Below, one piece after another: positions 13,240 to 25,800 of a DNA stretch of 64,000 nt. The first letter of the stretch is position 1, and each line of letters begins with the position of its first letter. The DNA comes from Neocallimastix lanati (nom. inval.) (taxonomy: Eukaryota; Neocallimastigomycota; Neocallimastigomycetes; Neocallimastigales; Neocallimastigaceae). The position numbers and the translations under genes were made by a program. The stretch lies in NCBI GenBank assembly GCA_016946835.1, contig JACVTC010000030.1, positions 1,092,501 through 1,156,500 of the forward strand. Direction: 5' to 3'. The notes below the pieces were generated by a model. That model did not search any database. It was not told where the DNA came from and was given only the letters and a program-made list of their open reading frames with translations.

Positions 13240-13540
13240 TTATTATTAGTGTAATTACTGAACTAATTGAGAGGGTTACCCTATTACTGTAAAATTTAAT
13301 AGGGAATTACTAGAATTTGGGAACATAATATCATGTGTCCTTCTAGATATATATTCTTCTAAATTGCATACTTTCTGACATTTATTAATTTGCCGGGGAG
13401 CTACAGTACGAATCTCTATGGGTTAGGTTATATAAACCACTCTTCAAAGGGAAATTGCGAACTGGAGAAGCACCCGGGAGGGGAGGAGGCTGAAATCAAA
13501 TGGTGGTATACACTGGAAATAAATAAATAAATAAATAAAT
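13240..13540 (+). mobile_element. Dispersed repeat copy 1 ending in (AAAT)n
   Basis: About 270 bp of mixed composition ending in an (AAAT)5-6 tail at 13519-13541. Its reverse complement matches 30700-31170 in several blocks: the stretch around TTCGNAATTTCCCTTTGAAG, the one around ACACATGANATNATGT, and CTCAATTAGTTCAGTA at the end. It is non-coding. The two copies in opposite orientation show a dispersed, probably retroposed, repeat family. Confidence 0.65.
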
Positions 13541-13559
13541 AAAATTATATTTTTTAAGT

Positions 13560-14560
13560 AAATTTTGAAAAATTTATATTTTTATAAGAAATACAATCAA
13601 ATGAGAAGAATCTTCACAACTTCTAATTTTAGGATATAAATTTATATCAAAATCAATACATTTAATTTGTCCACCATAGAAAACATATATGATTAAAGAA
13701 TATTGACTTCCATATTTAAACCTAACTTTAACTTTATCGCAAGGAACCAGTATTAAACGTCTGTTGTAAGAACTAGAATTATAAGGATTAATATCTAAAC
13801 ATTAATATGTTTTAGAGCTTCGTATACCATTAAATAAACACCATTTAGATTTTGAATTTGAATTTAATAATCTTGTATAATATTGATTAGAAGATACTAA
13901 TTTAATATTATCAATAGTTGAATCGATACTGAATACACTATGATATTCTTTCTCCTTTACTTTTATCATATTAATTTTCAAAAGTGTACTACTTGTAAAT
14001 ATCTGGTAATCCATAAAATATAACCAAATTAAATTTATTATCATTTGTATTACAAAGTAGTGTAGAGTATGTTGTTACTTCCACTTAAATAAAAGCATTC
14101 ATTTTGATCCCCATTAATGGAAAGACCAAAATTTTCATATTTGACAACCATAACTACATTAGAATGGGATGAACTGGGAATACTGATATAGTATTATTAG
14201 AACTTTTGATTAATTATTTATCAGTGCTTACATTCTTTAATATACTATTACCATTCTTTAGAATTTCCTACAGGAATTCATTACTATTAGTTCTTTATTT
14301 GAATTTGCCCATAATTTACCAGAAGTATTAACGGAAAGGCATCTAATATTCTTTTTATTATACAATATATATACTTTTTGTGTTTCACTAACAGTTTAGG
14401 ACTGGTAGAATCACATTCAATCCAAAATCCAAAATTAGATTTATATATATCAATCATGTTAATAACATTAGAATCTTAAAAATGTGATGTTAACATTTTT
14501 TAGAATCAGTTAAGTAACTTTCCTTTAATATTTTATGATACCTCTTCTTCCCTAAAATCA
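13560..14560 (-). pseudogene. Decayed gene with Cys/Trp-containing, possibly beta-trefoil-like segments
   Basis: Minus-strand translation gives open pieces in changing frames. From about 14460 there is FGFWIECDSTSPKLLVKHKK; from 14044 an 80-residue piece containing SKWCLFNGIRSSKTY; after its stop, in another context, CLDINPYNSSSYNRRLILV, PCDK and later YGGQIKCIDFDINLYP with CEDSS. The spacing of CLD, VPCDK, KCID and a final Cys is reminiscent of ricin-B-type sugar-binding repeats, which anaerobic fungi use in secreted proteins. The resemblance is weak and by eye. Stops at several points argue for a pseudogene. Confidence 0.35.
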
Positions 14561-14929
14561 ATATTTCTAAAAGTATTTTATATATTTGAATTTTCTTATC
14601 ATTAAAATATTAATGATAAAAGTTTAATAATTATAACTTTTTGAATATCTTTCAATCAATAAGTATAATTTGTAGATGATTAATATCATCTATTCGTATA
14701 TAACATATTGTATAACTGTATTACTCATAACTATATTTATTATTTTATTATTTTATTATATAATTTATCACAAAGGTTTGCATTATGATTATATTAAATT
14801 ACATTTTGTATTTTAAATTATATAATATGTGATCTCTAACATATAGTCATGTTGTCACATCTATTATAACTGTTAATATATATATATATATATATGTATA
14901 AATTCTCCTTAAATTACTATACTTTAAAT

Positions 14930-15214
14930 AATATGCTTTGTGGTTGAGCAAAAACTATTGTTTAAATATATGATTGTTTAAATCTTTGTAAATAATGTAT
15001 ATTATTAAATTATGATTTGTATATTTATGGGATGGAAATAGTTTATTTCAGAGCAAATTCTTTTATGTATAAATATAGTATATTATTAATAGCCTAGAGC
15101 TTTATTTATTAAAATATCAAATTATAATTTCAATTAGGAGTCTCAATAGGATCATCAATGTATATAATTTGTTCTTTATATATGCTTAAGTGTGTTTTTC
15201 TCTATTGAATTAAC

Positions 15215-15271
<57 letters not shown>

Positions 15272-15690
15272 GAGTTTTATTTTTTACTTAAGATAATTCT
15301 CTCTATCAAATATAATATATTTTTATGCTTTTTTTCAATTTTGCTAAATTGATCATTTCTAATGTTCAGTTTTTTCTTAAATTGATAATATGTAACTTCC
15401 ATCATAATTTAAAATTCCAATTTATTTTTCTTTGGCATATTATTGTGTTCAATAATCGATTCTTTTACTAAGAATCTTTTTAAGAGAAAGATGAGACTTT
15501 TAATCTGTTAGGTGTCAGGAATTTATGGTTTATAATAATGGCAATTTTATTAATATGTTTTATGATAAAGAGTTAATGGCACTTAATTAAATGCTTTTTT
15601 ATTATTACATTATTGTTTATACATTATTCTTTGTAATATTTTTGAGTAAAAAATTATATATGAAATTATTTAAAAAATTTTTCTTTTGTA
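14930..15690 (-). mobile_element. 5' LTR, primer-binding site and 5' internal region of a degraded short-LTR-family element
   Basis: Read on the minus strand, an eroded LTR (about 15690-15506) ends in CCTAACA, followed directly by GATTAAAAGTCTCAT (15505-15491) and then internal sequence down to about 14930. The whole order matches 38516-39190 of the better-preserved element, including the block around TAATTTGATATTTTAA. With the fragment at 8970-9545 in the same orientation, this could be the two ends of one old element whose middle has been replaced or expanded. Confidence 0.7.
15217..15270 (+). repeat. Poly-T tract of about 54 bases
   Basis: An uninterrupted T homopolymer inside the degraded LTR element. 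It separates the internal part of the element from its primer-binding site, so it is a later expansion of an ancestral short T/A tract; the related element at 38780 has a poly-A run of 20 at the same place on the other strand. Confidence 0.9.
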
Positions 15691-15699
15691 GTAGTCTAT

Positions 15700-17099
15700 A
15701 TTATATATTATTCTTTTATCTTAGTCTATATTATATATATTCTTTTTAATATTATTGAGTAAAAAAATAGATTTTATAAAACCCTAATTTTTATATCTTT
15801 TAATGTTGTTAATAAAAGTCAATTTAAGGGTAATTAAATATATGATTATTTGCTTTAAATATGTTATATTAATATTAAACATGAACTAGTCTCTGTATAA
15901 TAATAATTAATAAAACAAAAGTTTTCGCATTTTCATTATTTTTTGATTAATATTTTTTTATTATTTTTATTGAATTTATTATTGAATATTAATAATTAAT
16001 TTTACTACATTAATGTATTACATATATACGAAATAAAAGATTATTTTATAAATATTATATGTAAAATTTCATCATTAATACCGAAAATATTTTGAAATTT
16101 TTTATATTAGGTTTCATTAATTAATATTAATACTATTTAATATTGATATATTAAATAATATATATATCAAATAATATATATATTAATTTCCAGAAAGTTA
16201 ATAAATCAAATCATTATAATATAAAAGTTTATTATTTATTTAAATTTATTATATACATCTGTACAACAGAATTGTATTAAAATTATACAATAAAATTTAA
16301 TAGATTAATACATAATATCTAATAAACTTTGTGAAATAAATAATAAAAATAATACTATACTAATAATAATAAAAAATAATTATAAAAATAAAAATTACAT
16401 TAAATATTATATTAATATTTAATATAAAAAATACATATCAAGGAAAAAAATCAAGGAAAAAAAAAAAAAAAAAATAAAATAAAAATAAAACTTAAAATAA
16501 CAAAAATAAAAAACTTGAAAATAATTTTTTAAATTAAAAAAAAAAAAATTAAATAATAATTTAAGAAAAATAAATAATAAATAATAAATAAAAAAGGTAT
16601 TAATTGAATATATATTTTTGAAAGTATATGATAAGAAATAAGAATAAATGTAGAAAAAAAAAAACGAAAAGAAAGTTTCATTAATAGTAGATGGAATATG
16701 TTTAAAATTGAAAGAGATTTAAAAAGAAAAAATAAAAAAAGAACAAAGTACAAAATTGATTAAAAAGTAAAACTTTTTATTGATAAATAAAAAAAGGAAA
16801 AAATAATAATGTTTATAAATAACATTTTGAATCTATTTCTTTTGATAAATAACAATACAAAAGTTTATAATAAAAAATAAACAAATAGAATAAACAGGAA
16901 GAGATATATTTAGTTTAAATATACAAAAAAGAAAAAGAAAAAAATAACAAATACAAGATATTGTTTGTTTAATTAAAAAAAGAAAAAGTAAAAAAAAAAA
17001 ATTATTTTGAGATATATATGGAAATGATAAGAAATAAATACCAAATAAATAAATCCAATTGAATGGAAAATGATATATTCATATTTAGTTGATATATAC

Positions 17100-17130
<31 letters not shown>

Positions 17131-17422
17131 ACAAAAACAAGATATAGTTAATTAAAATAAGAAAAGAAATAACAAAAATATTTTTGGAATATATACTGAA
17201 ATAAAAAGAAATAAACAACATATAAATAAATATATATATATTTAAAAAAAGATTTATGGATATAAAAAAAAATATATATATATATAAATAAAAAAATATA
17301 TTAAGTATATTGAAAAATATATAATTGAAATGATGAATATAAAATATTTTTATATTAAATTTATATTATTAATAAACAAAAATATTTTCGTATTTTTGTA
17401 TTTTAAATTTTTATATTTATAG
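15700..17422. other. AT-rich intergenic region, promoter side of the membrane-protein gene
   Basis: No gene or known element is recognisable. The right half (about 16440-17400) is markedly A-rich on the plus strand, with many (A)n-T words. ATTTATAG immediately precedes the ATG at 17423, which looks like a 3' splice site, so a 5'-UTR intron is possible. Confidence 0.5.
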
Positions 17423-18154
17423 ATGGCAAGAGGAAAGAATACACAAAATTACATTCTTAAGCGTAAGAGAAACCCAAATAAGTCTAAGGGAACTGATGCT
17501 TCAAATGAAACTCTTGATGTTGTATTACAGAATAAATATGATTCAGTTGTATCAGCTTTAGAAAATATTTCTTTTAAGCTTTACAACATGTGCAATAAGA
17601 AAACTATGTACATTGGTATGGGTGCTTTCTTATTAGTTTTCCTTGTTTTAAACTTTATTGAAAGAAAAATTACTAAATATACCTATGCTTATGAAAATAT
17701 TTCTGAAATTAAATACAAGTCTGTTTATAATGGTCACTACAACTACAAGGGTAAGGAATCCTATGAAACTCTTACCGCTATGGGAGCTGAGGGAAGAAAG
17801 ATTTACTTATTTTACAATTTAGTTTTAATCTTTATTTATTCTCCAGCTTTATTCGTCGGTGTCACCAATCTTATTACTGATATTTGTGGTTTAACTAAAA
17901 CTAATATCATGCCATTTGGTATTTCTGTATTCCAAATTCTTGAAAGTATTGCTTTAGTTTTCACTCTTTTGGGTTATCCAAATACTTTAGGTCTTCTCTT
18001 CATTGCTGGTAAATTAGCTGTAATCAAGTACTTCTTTATTTTCCTTGCTATTTTCGTAGTTATCTTTGGTGCTATTGACAGATATCAAAATAAGCCAAAG
18101 CCAGAACCAGAAGCTAAAGAAGAGGAAAAGAAAGAAGAAAAAAAGAGCAATTAA
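17423..18154 (+). CDS. Four-helix membrane protein with C-terminal KKXX ER-retrieval motif
   Basis: A single ORF of 243 aa that starts at the first ATG. The basic N-terminus (KRKRNPNK near residue 15) precedes hydrophobic segments at about 62-79, 127-147, 164-184 and 188-217. Between helices 1 and 2 lies a conserved-looking patch with MGAEGRKIYLFYN. The tail is a charged Lys/Glu/Pro run ending in KKSN, a perfect dilysine KKXX signal on the cytosolic side, which in known proteins mediates COPI-dependent return to the ER. I infer an ER or early-secretory membrane protein. Codon use is less AT-biased than in surrounding debris (AAG, CTT, GCT), suggesting good expression. I do not recognise the family. 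The AG directly before ATG suggests a spliced 5' leader. Confidence 0.85.
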   Translation: MARGKNTQNYILKRKRNPNKSKGTDASNETLDVVLQNKYDSVVSALENISFKLYNMCNKKTMYIGMGAFLLVFLVLNFIERKITKYTYAYENISEIKYKSVYNGHYNYKGKESYETLTAMGAEGRKIYLFYNLVLIFIYSPALFVGVTNLITDICGLTKTNIMPFGISVFQILESIALVFTLLGYPNTLGLLFIAGKLAVIKYFFIFLAIFVVIFGAIDRYQNKPKPEPEAKEEEKKEEKKSN

Positions 18155-18593
18155 GTAAATTTAAGAAGAAAAAATATAAATAAAGCAAAAAAACAAACAA
18201 ACAAACAAAAAAATTAAATTAATTTAATATAATAAATAATAATTTAGAATTAAATAAAAAAATAAAAAACTAAAAAAAAAAAAAAAAGAAAGAAAAAGAA
18301 AACAATTTAAATGGTAAAAATAATAATAAAAATTTAATAACTAATTAATAGAAATTAATATATAAAATATTTTTTATATAATTATATATATTAATATAAA
18401 ATATATGTTATTAAAGCAAAAATTAATTTATTTCCTCAAAGTAAAATAATACTAATCATAATAATAAAAAAAAAAAAAAAAAAAGAAATAGAAAAATTGT
18501 GCTTAATAAAAATAATTTAAGATTATTAATATTTCAAGAAGTCTAAATTAAATTCATATTTTAATATTATTTTAACGCTTATATTTACTTCTA

Positions 18594-18639
<46 letters not shown>

Positions 18640-18640
18640 C
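18155..18640. other. 3' flank and AT desert
   Basis: A-rich 3' UTR sequence of the membrane-protein gene followed by poly-A/T runs. No gene is seen. Confidence 0.5.
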
Positions 18641-18645
18641 AAATA

Positions 18646-18800
<155 letters not shown>

Positions 18801-19056
18801 ATAGGAAAATAGAAAAATAAAACATAAAAAATATAAAATATAAAAATAAAATAATTTATTATTTTATTTTTTTTTTTTTTTTTTGTTGTATTTATATAAA
18901 CGCACAAAGGATAAAGGACTCATAACATTGAATGCATTACTATTATTAATATTATTATTAATTTAAAATAGTTTATGAATAAAAATCATATATAATTTAT
19001 TAATAGATTCTATTAATAGAATCTATTAATTAAGTATATAGATTTTATAATGAACA

Positions 19057-19089
<33 letters not shown>

Positions 19090-19129
19090 AAAATGTATCT
19101 ATCTATATATATATTCATTAAAATTTCTT

Positions 19130-19569
19130 AAACCTCGGTGAAATTGCAGATTATAAAGATTGGCTAGGGAGAAAGAAGGCAATTTATTAATAATATTTTT
19201 CAATCACATTCAAGAGAGTCTTCTTTTCCCTTTTCATTTTTTATGGGGCTAGCGAAATACCTGACTATTGTAATTTAGGATTTTTATAATCATAATCAAT
19301 TTGTATACTATTAGACCTAATGTTACACTTTTGCCATTATCGAACATTCTTTTTTTGATATCATGAAATAACTATATTACTTTCTTAAACTAATAAAATG
19401 ATCAATTACCAAAATTTTAATAATGATATTAATTATTACCGTTTAGAAAAGCGAAAACATTAAGGCAAAGAAAAAATTTTGATACGGATTCAATTGATAA
19501 TTTTTAACTATATGGAGTTATCATCAATGAATGAAAAGGATTTGAGATCCTTTTCATCCTTGAAACTCA

Positions 19570-19615
<46 letters not shown>

Positions 19616-19728
19616 TAATGTAAATTTTTTCATATGCTTTATTTTCATTTGCTTTATTTTTTTATTTTTATTTTTTTTTTTTTAATAAATATTAATAAAT
19701 AAAATTTATTCCTAGCCTAAAAAAAAAG
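19130..19728 (+). mobile_element. 3' end of a LINE-type retrotransposon (truncated, decayed)
   Basis: Aligns by eye with 63265-63690: GATTGG near 19157 against 63277, TTTATTAATAATAT against 63308, the TCAAGAGAGTCTTCTTTTCC-like block, and the AAACTCAAAA motif before the 3' UTR. It ends in AATAAAATTTATTCCTA, then CC and an A-run (19719-19727). The same 3' terminus precedes the A-run at 63690, so this marks the real end of the element. The coding part is destroyed by stops. Poly-T (19574-19610) interrupts the 3' UTR. Confidence 0.65.
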
Positions 19729-19850
19729 ATGACTTCTTAAGTATTTTATTATTATTATCCATGAAGCTACAAATAAAAAGAATTTTGATTAAATTTTTTC
19801 ATATTTCAACTATTGTTGGATTCCACATGTCTTTACAAATAGAATGCTTT

Positions 19851-19895
<45 letters not shown>

Positions 19896-20099
19896 TAAAA
19901 AAAATCTAATTACATCATAAATGAATCTTGTTCTTAATAAACTTAAATATTCGAATCTCCTATCTTTTTTTTCTTTTTTTTTTTTTTTATAAAAAAAAAT
20001 AATTAAAAAAATAGGTATAGATAAGGTTATTTGGTATTACAACAGTTGTTATAAGAGGTAATAGAATTAATAGGAAGTTGACTACAAATGATGTATGCG

Positions 20100-20770
20100 A
20101 TGTGGTAATGGTGATTATTAATTTTAGATTGTGAAAGAAAAATAAATGAATTTGTTTGTATGTTCTTTTTTTTTTAATTTATATTTTTTTAAGAGCTTAT
20201 TGAAATAAAGTTTGGACTATATTAGTTCTGATATAGTCAATTTAACTGGTTATCTAATCATAATTGTACCTAATCATTAGCAGATATTCTCTCTCTCTCT
20301 CTTTTTTTTTTTTTTTTTTTTCATCTTCTAATGAAACTGGTTTAATTTCTACCATTCATATTCCAACAACAATTATTATCGAATGATATAATTAAAAAAA
20401 AAAAAAAAAAAAAAAACTTTCATAATCAAGACTGGAATTAATGTCAAGCCAATATGAAGAAATTCTATTATCAATCCTTAAAGTTTATCAATCACCAATA
20501 GTAATAATTGTTCTTCAGAGAGCAAATTTTTATAGAAATTGTGTTTCTTGTTAATATTTTTATTAGTTCCAGGAAAAATTCAGTGGATTTACATTAACTA
20601 TTTTTTTGGTGTTACTTCTTAGGCTTTTTTTTATTAAACATTTATGGTAGAAATGATTTATATATAACAACTTTATAATTCTCATATATTCATCATATAA
20701 CATTAATTTTTTTTTTTTTAAAAGAGCTTATTGAAATTAAATTTGGATTATATTTTTTTAAAATTCAATA
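20100..20770 (+). mobile_element. Further LINE-derived and repeat debris
   Basis: The part at about 20575-20700 (GTTACTTCTTAGGC, TTTATGGTAGAAATGATTTATAT) matches the LINE 3' region at 62550-62640. A separate motif, AAGAGCTTATTGAAAT(A/T)AA(G/A)TTTGGA, occurs twice, near 20190 and near 20720, which suggests two copies of another short repeat. No ORF survives. Confidence 0.4.
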
Positions 20771-21010
20771 TATAATTGTTGGATGTTTTTTGTATAACAT
20801 TTTTTATACTTAACAAATTTATTTTTTTTTTTTTTTTTATTTTATTTTATTTTTTTAGACTAGGAAGATAATACACTTCTAGTGCTTTATTAAATATATT
20901 AAAATATTTTTATGTATTACATTTAATAATAAAAAAAATATATATATATAATTAAAATATATATATATATATATATAAAATAAAATATATGTAAAAGATA
21001 AAGTAAAACA

Positions 21011-21170
<160 letters not shown>

Positions 21171-21579
21171 TTTAACATAAACAAATTTTAATTAATCAAA
21201 GAAAATATAATGTAATAAAGAATAAAAGTAAGTTCAAAAGTTAAAAAAATTTTAGTGTGATGTATACTACGTGTAGTAACATAATCACCAGTTAAATCTA
21301 AAATAATAAAACAAAGAAGTAACATATTTAAAAAAGATAGTGTGATATTCACTAAACTCTCCCCTGAACCATAAGAAAGATCATTAAAAATTGAATTACT
21401 TACTATAGGTTCTGCGTTCGGAATTGTGCTGTTAGTAAATGTGTATTTTTTTTTTTTTTTTTTTATAGCCGCATATTGCGAACTTTAATCTTTATTTATT
21501 TATTCTTATATAAAATACATGAATAATTTTAATTTAATAAAAAATAAAAATAACACAGAATTAATAAAATAAATAAATA

Positions 21580-22260
21580 TTATTTGTCCATTTTGAACAT
21601 AATAATAAATGAAAAAGTAACGTGAAATAAAAAGTAATAATCAAAAATAAATGTATAAATAAATTCAGAAAAAAGTTCATATGCAACAAACCTCACCTCC
21701 TTATGGATTAGGGTTTGAATTGAGTATCTGAAAGAAAATATGGTCTTCTCTTTCAGAGGCCCATTTTCCGCATTGACTCTCCTGGTTAGTTTGCGCTTAT
21801 ACTTTCGGAATAGTAACCATTGCCGAGTACTAGCCCGAAGCATAATATCTGTAAAGAGAGCAGTATTCGCACCAATAATGGTTTTTTTGAATAATCACCA
21901 GAAATGATTTGGCTCTTAAACAAAATATTCCATTCCTTTTTATAATTTAAATCTATAATGTCTGCATCCCTTCCACCAAGAGGAAAGTTATATAATCGGT
22001 ACCACGTCATATATATATTTACACACTCATTATTCAGAAAATTACTTAAATTACCATGATTTTCACCAATTGAACTATTCACTAAATTAGAAGTAACAAT
22101 ATTATAATTTTCATTATCACTAATATTAATATTTCTATTTTCACTATCACTATTTCTACTATAATAACAATACTACTTCTATTGTTAATATTATTAATAT
22201 TATACTTCGTTACTACTATCAGAATCAGAACTTAGTTCTATCTTATTCATATCCGCATTG
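21580..22260 (-). mobile_element. C-terminal fragment of a LINE ORF (probable)
   Basis: Two overlapping minus-strand frames (22082-21786 and 21843-21580) together read NIYMTWYRLYNFPLGGRDAD, then SQIISGDYSKK, and after a frameshift ANTALF, MLRASTRQW and KYKRKLTRRVNAENGPLKEK. The PLGG motif and the following basic RRVN-E segment parallel the LLGG and TRRVSIEQ, VNIETIRQRR segments of the LINE copies at 62.2-62.4 and 63.2-63.5 kb. DNA matches include AACCAGGAGAGTCA (also at 62394). The element is a broken fragment, with no RT domain here. Confidence 0.45.
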
Positions 22261-22808
22261 ATGAGAATTAATAGGACCTCTAACTGCATTTATATATTAA
22301 TCATTTTACTTAATAATTATTACATTACTAAATGTTATATAATTTAAGATTTAAAAATTATTATAAAATTATAAGATATGTAAATATGAAGATTACACAA
22401 TATATTATAAATAAGAGGAGATAATCTTTTTTTATTTTATTTTATTTTATTTTATTTTATTTTTATTATTACTTTTATAAATATAATTTATCTATTATTT
22501 TTTTAAATATTTATTATTATTATTTTTTTATTTTAAATTTTACAAACTTTATTATATGTATATATTTTTTATATTAACATAAATTTAATAATTTATGAAA
22601 TATAATTTTTATAAATTAATAGATTTTATTAAATGATGAAATAAATAGAAATGCACATAGTATAAACAATTAATTATATATGTAAAGAATTTAAACTTTA
22701 ATTTTTGGATATGTACTGAAACTAAATAGGATGAAATAATAGAAAATAAAATATTATTTAAAAAAACTTGTTCTATAATATATATAAATAGAAATGATTA
22801 TTTATAAT

Positions 22809-25800
22809 TTACATGAAATACATAACACGTTCTAATTCTGGCCTCACTATTCCATATTGAACAATTTTTTCTATTGGATAATTCATATTATTATTATTAT
22901 TATTATTATCAGTAAAGTTATTACCATTGTTTATCTTGTCTTTTGATTTATTGTTTAAATCAAATTCGTTAGATATTTGACTGTTGTTGTTACTACTATA
23001 TGTTACATTGACATTACCATTTATATTATTCATTCCGTTTATATAATTATTATTAGTAACATTTACTGTAACAAAATTAGTTAATGGGTTTATTATATTA
23101 TTATTTATATTATTAGTTGCTATATTTGATATGGAATTCATTGAATTAAACGATGCATCATTATTTTTATTTAGATTATAATTCGATGATTTCATATCAT
23201 TGATATTATTCAATAGAACTCCATTATTATAGTTATTAGAAACCATATTTATTTTATCGCTACTACTGAAAAAGTCTTTTGAAATTTTAGAATCAAAACT
23301 AAGAGGATTAAATACATTATTTAGATTGTTAAGGTGATTATTTAGTTTATTTAATAGATTATTATTATTATTAATATTATTGATGTTATTATTGTTGTTA
23401 TTGGTATTATTATTCATTAATTTGCTATTACAAGCTTCATTTAATTTATTTGCTAAACTGCAGCTATTGATATTTGTTATACATGGATTAACTATTCCAT
23501 TTGTATTTACTCCTACAGTATTACTATTATCATTGATATGACCGAGTGTAAGGTTACTACTACTATTACTCATGTTTGCTAAATTATTGAAACTTTGATT
23601 TATAGTACTAGCAGAGGATGAAGCGAATTTATTTGAATAATTATTCAATGAGGAAATACTATAACTTTTTAGGGATGATTCCGATAAATTGGAATTCAAA
23701 CTTATTTGTGAGATTGTGTCTGTTAAATTTGCAGAATGGAATGACTTATTAATTTCATTTATCGAAGTATTTAAATGTTCATATGCCTTTTCGGTTTTAT
23801 CATCACTAATGTTTATATTTTCATTACTATTATTATTAGTGGCGACTGAATTATTTATAGTTGATTTTGTGGTTTCTCTAAAGGAATTTGCTAATGGATT
23901 ATTGTTAATACTACTATTACTACTTGAGAGAAGAGTACTTGCACTATTACTATTATTATTACTATTACTACTTGATAGGTTTTGAATAGTACTTTTACTA
24001 TTACTACTATTATTACCAATATCTAATGTCTTCATGAAGTCAGAACTATTCATTTTATTTACATCATTATTATTACTCTTCATAGATGAGCCAGTTCCAA
24101 TGGGTTGTTGTTGGTTTTTACCCATATTGAAATTATTACTATTATTTGAATTAGTTGTATTAATTTTTACTGGGATACCTTTCTCTTCAAATACCTCTTT
24201 TCCTAAATCATTATTGAAAGAGGTATTAAATTTATTAATATTAAATATACTTGAGTCACTTAATAAAAATATATTGCTACTGTTTTTACTGTTACTAGTA
24301 GTATTACTACTGTAACCTCCATTTAAGCTGTTTAAACTGACACTACTATTCATAAACGATTTGTTCATATCATTTATATTGAAGAAATCAATATTTTGAT
24401 AGGTTGTCTTATTAAAGTCATTATCGTTTAGACTGACATTACTCTTCATATTGTTTGAATTGCCATAATTTAGTATACAACTAGAACCATTGAAATTATG
24501 TTTATTAAGATTTTGAGAGCTATTTCCCCCTTCGTTCATGTTATTATTAATATTATTACTCATTCCATTATTCATACTATTATTTATACCATTATTCACC
24601 CCCATATTTATATTATTATTTATACCGTTATTTATACAATTATTATTTGTAACTGATGTATTTATAACAGTATTCATATTTATTCCTATACTCGATTTTA
24701 GATTCATATTTATGTTCATATTCATATTATTATTAATATTAACTGTATTACTGAGGTTGGGGTTCATATTAATGTTCATTGGATTCATACTTATATTATT
24801 ATTAGGACTTATTTGATTAGTATTCAGATTATTATTAGGATTTATTTGATTATTATTCAAATTAATATTAGGATTTATTGGATTAATATTCATATTTCCG
24901 TTAAACGTATTGCCCATGCCATTTATACCATTTATACAATTCAAATTACTATTAGAATTATAAAAGTTCTTTTGTTTTCCATATTGATTTTGATTATTTT
25001 TATTGAAATTCTTATTATTTCTGTTATTATTAGAATTATTTGGTGAGTAAATATGGAAACGAGCTCTAGCAGCTACTAAGTGTGCATAATAAGCAGGAGG
25101 ACATACAGAGACACTTTTTGTTGCTCTACAATAAAGATAACAAAGTCTGTAGGTTAATTCTTGGAAAGTATCTGGTATAAAATTATTTTCATCTAATAGA
25201 ATATGATAATGTGTTGGCTTGGAGGTGCCTTGTAAACCTGGATGTGAACATAAATAGAAATCAAATTCATTTGGATGAATAATACCTGTGTCTACAACAG
25301 TTCCTGGTAGAATATTACCATATTGATCAGAATCATTTTTATGGATAGGAAAGAAACGACAATGGTGTCTTTTTTGTACCATAACATAGGTAATTTTTGG
25401 AATAATAGTCATCTCTAATAATTGACATGCTTTTTTAATCATTTCTGTTTCCGTTTGAACTATTTCTTTAAATTGATTATCTGGAGCATTATCACGATAA
25501 AAAATAATTCTATTTGGTTTTTTATTTGTGGTTTGATAATATATTTGTATTAAATTCTTTACCATTTCTGTTAAGTTTTGAATAATTTCTTGATGATTGG
25601 TTTGTATACTAATAGTTGCAGCATATCTTGAACAATAACCATCAATAGTACCAACCATGGCTGCAATAGATAAACCATTTGAATTATCTTAATTATAAAT
25701 AATTATTAAACAAATAAATAAACAAACAGTTGAATAAATAAATATAAAGGAATATATAATGTTAAAAATTTAATTTGGTAAAAATTTAATTGTTAAATAT

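Noticed and set aside
16529-17221. Phe/Ile-rich minus-strand ORFs
   Set aside because: Arise from A-rich plus-strand low complexity; no codon bias or conserved feature.
23689-25046. Plus-strand hydrophobic ORFs of 77-98 codons
   Set aside because: Antisense shadows of the Asn-rich Argonaute insertion (AAT/AAC codons read as ATT/GTT).
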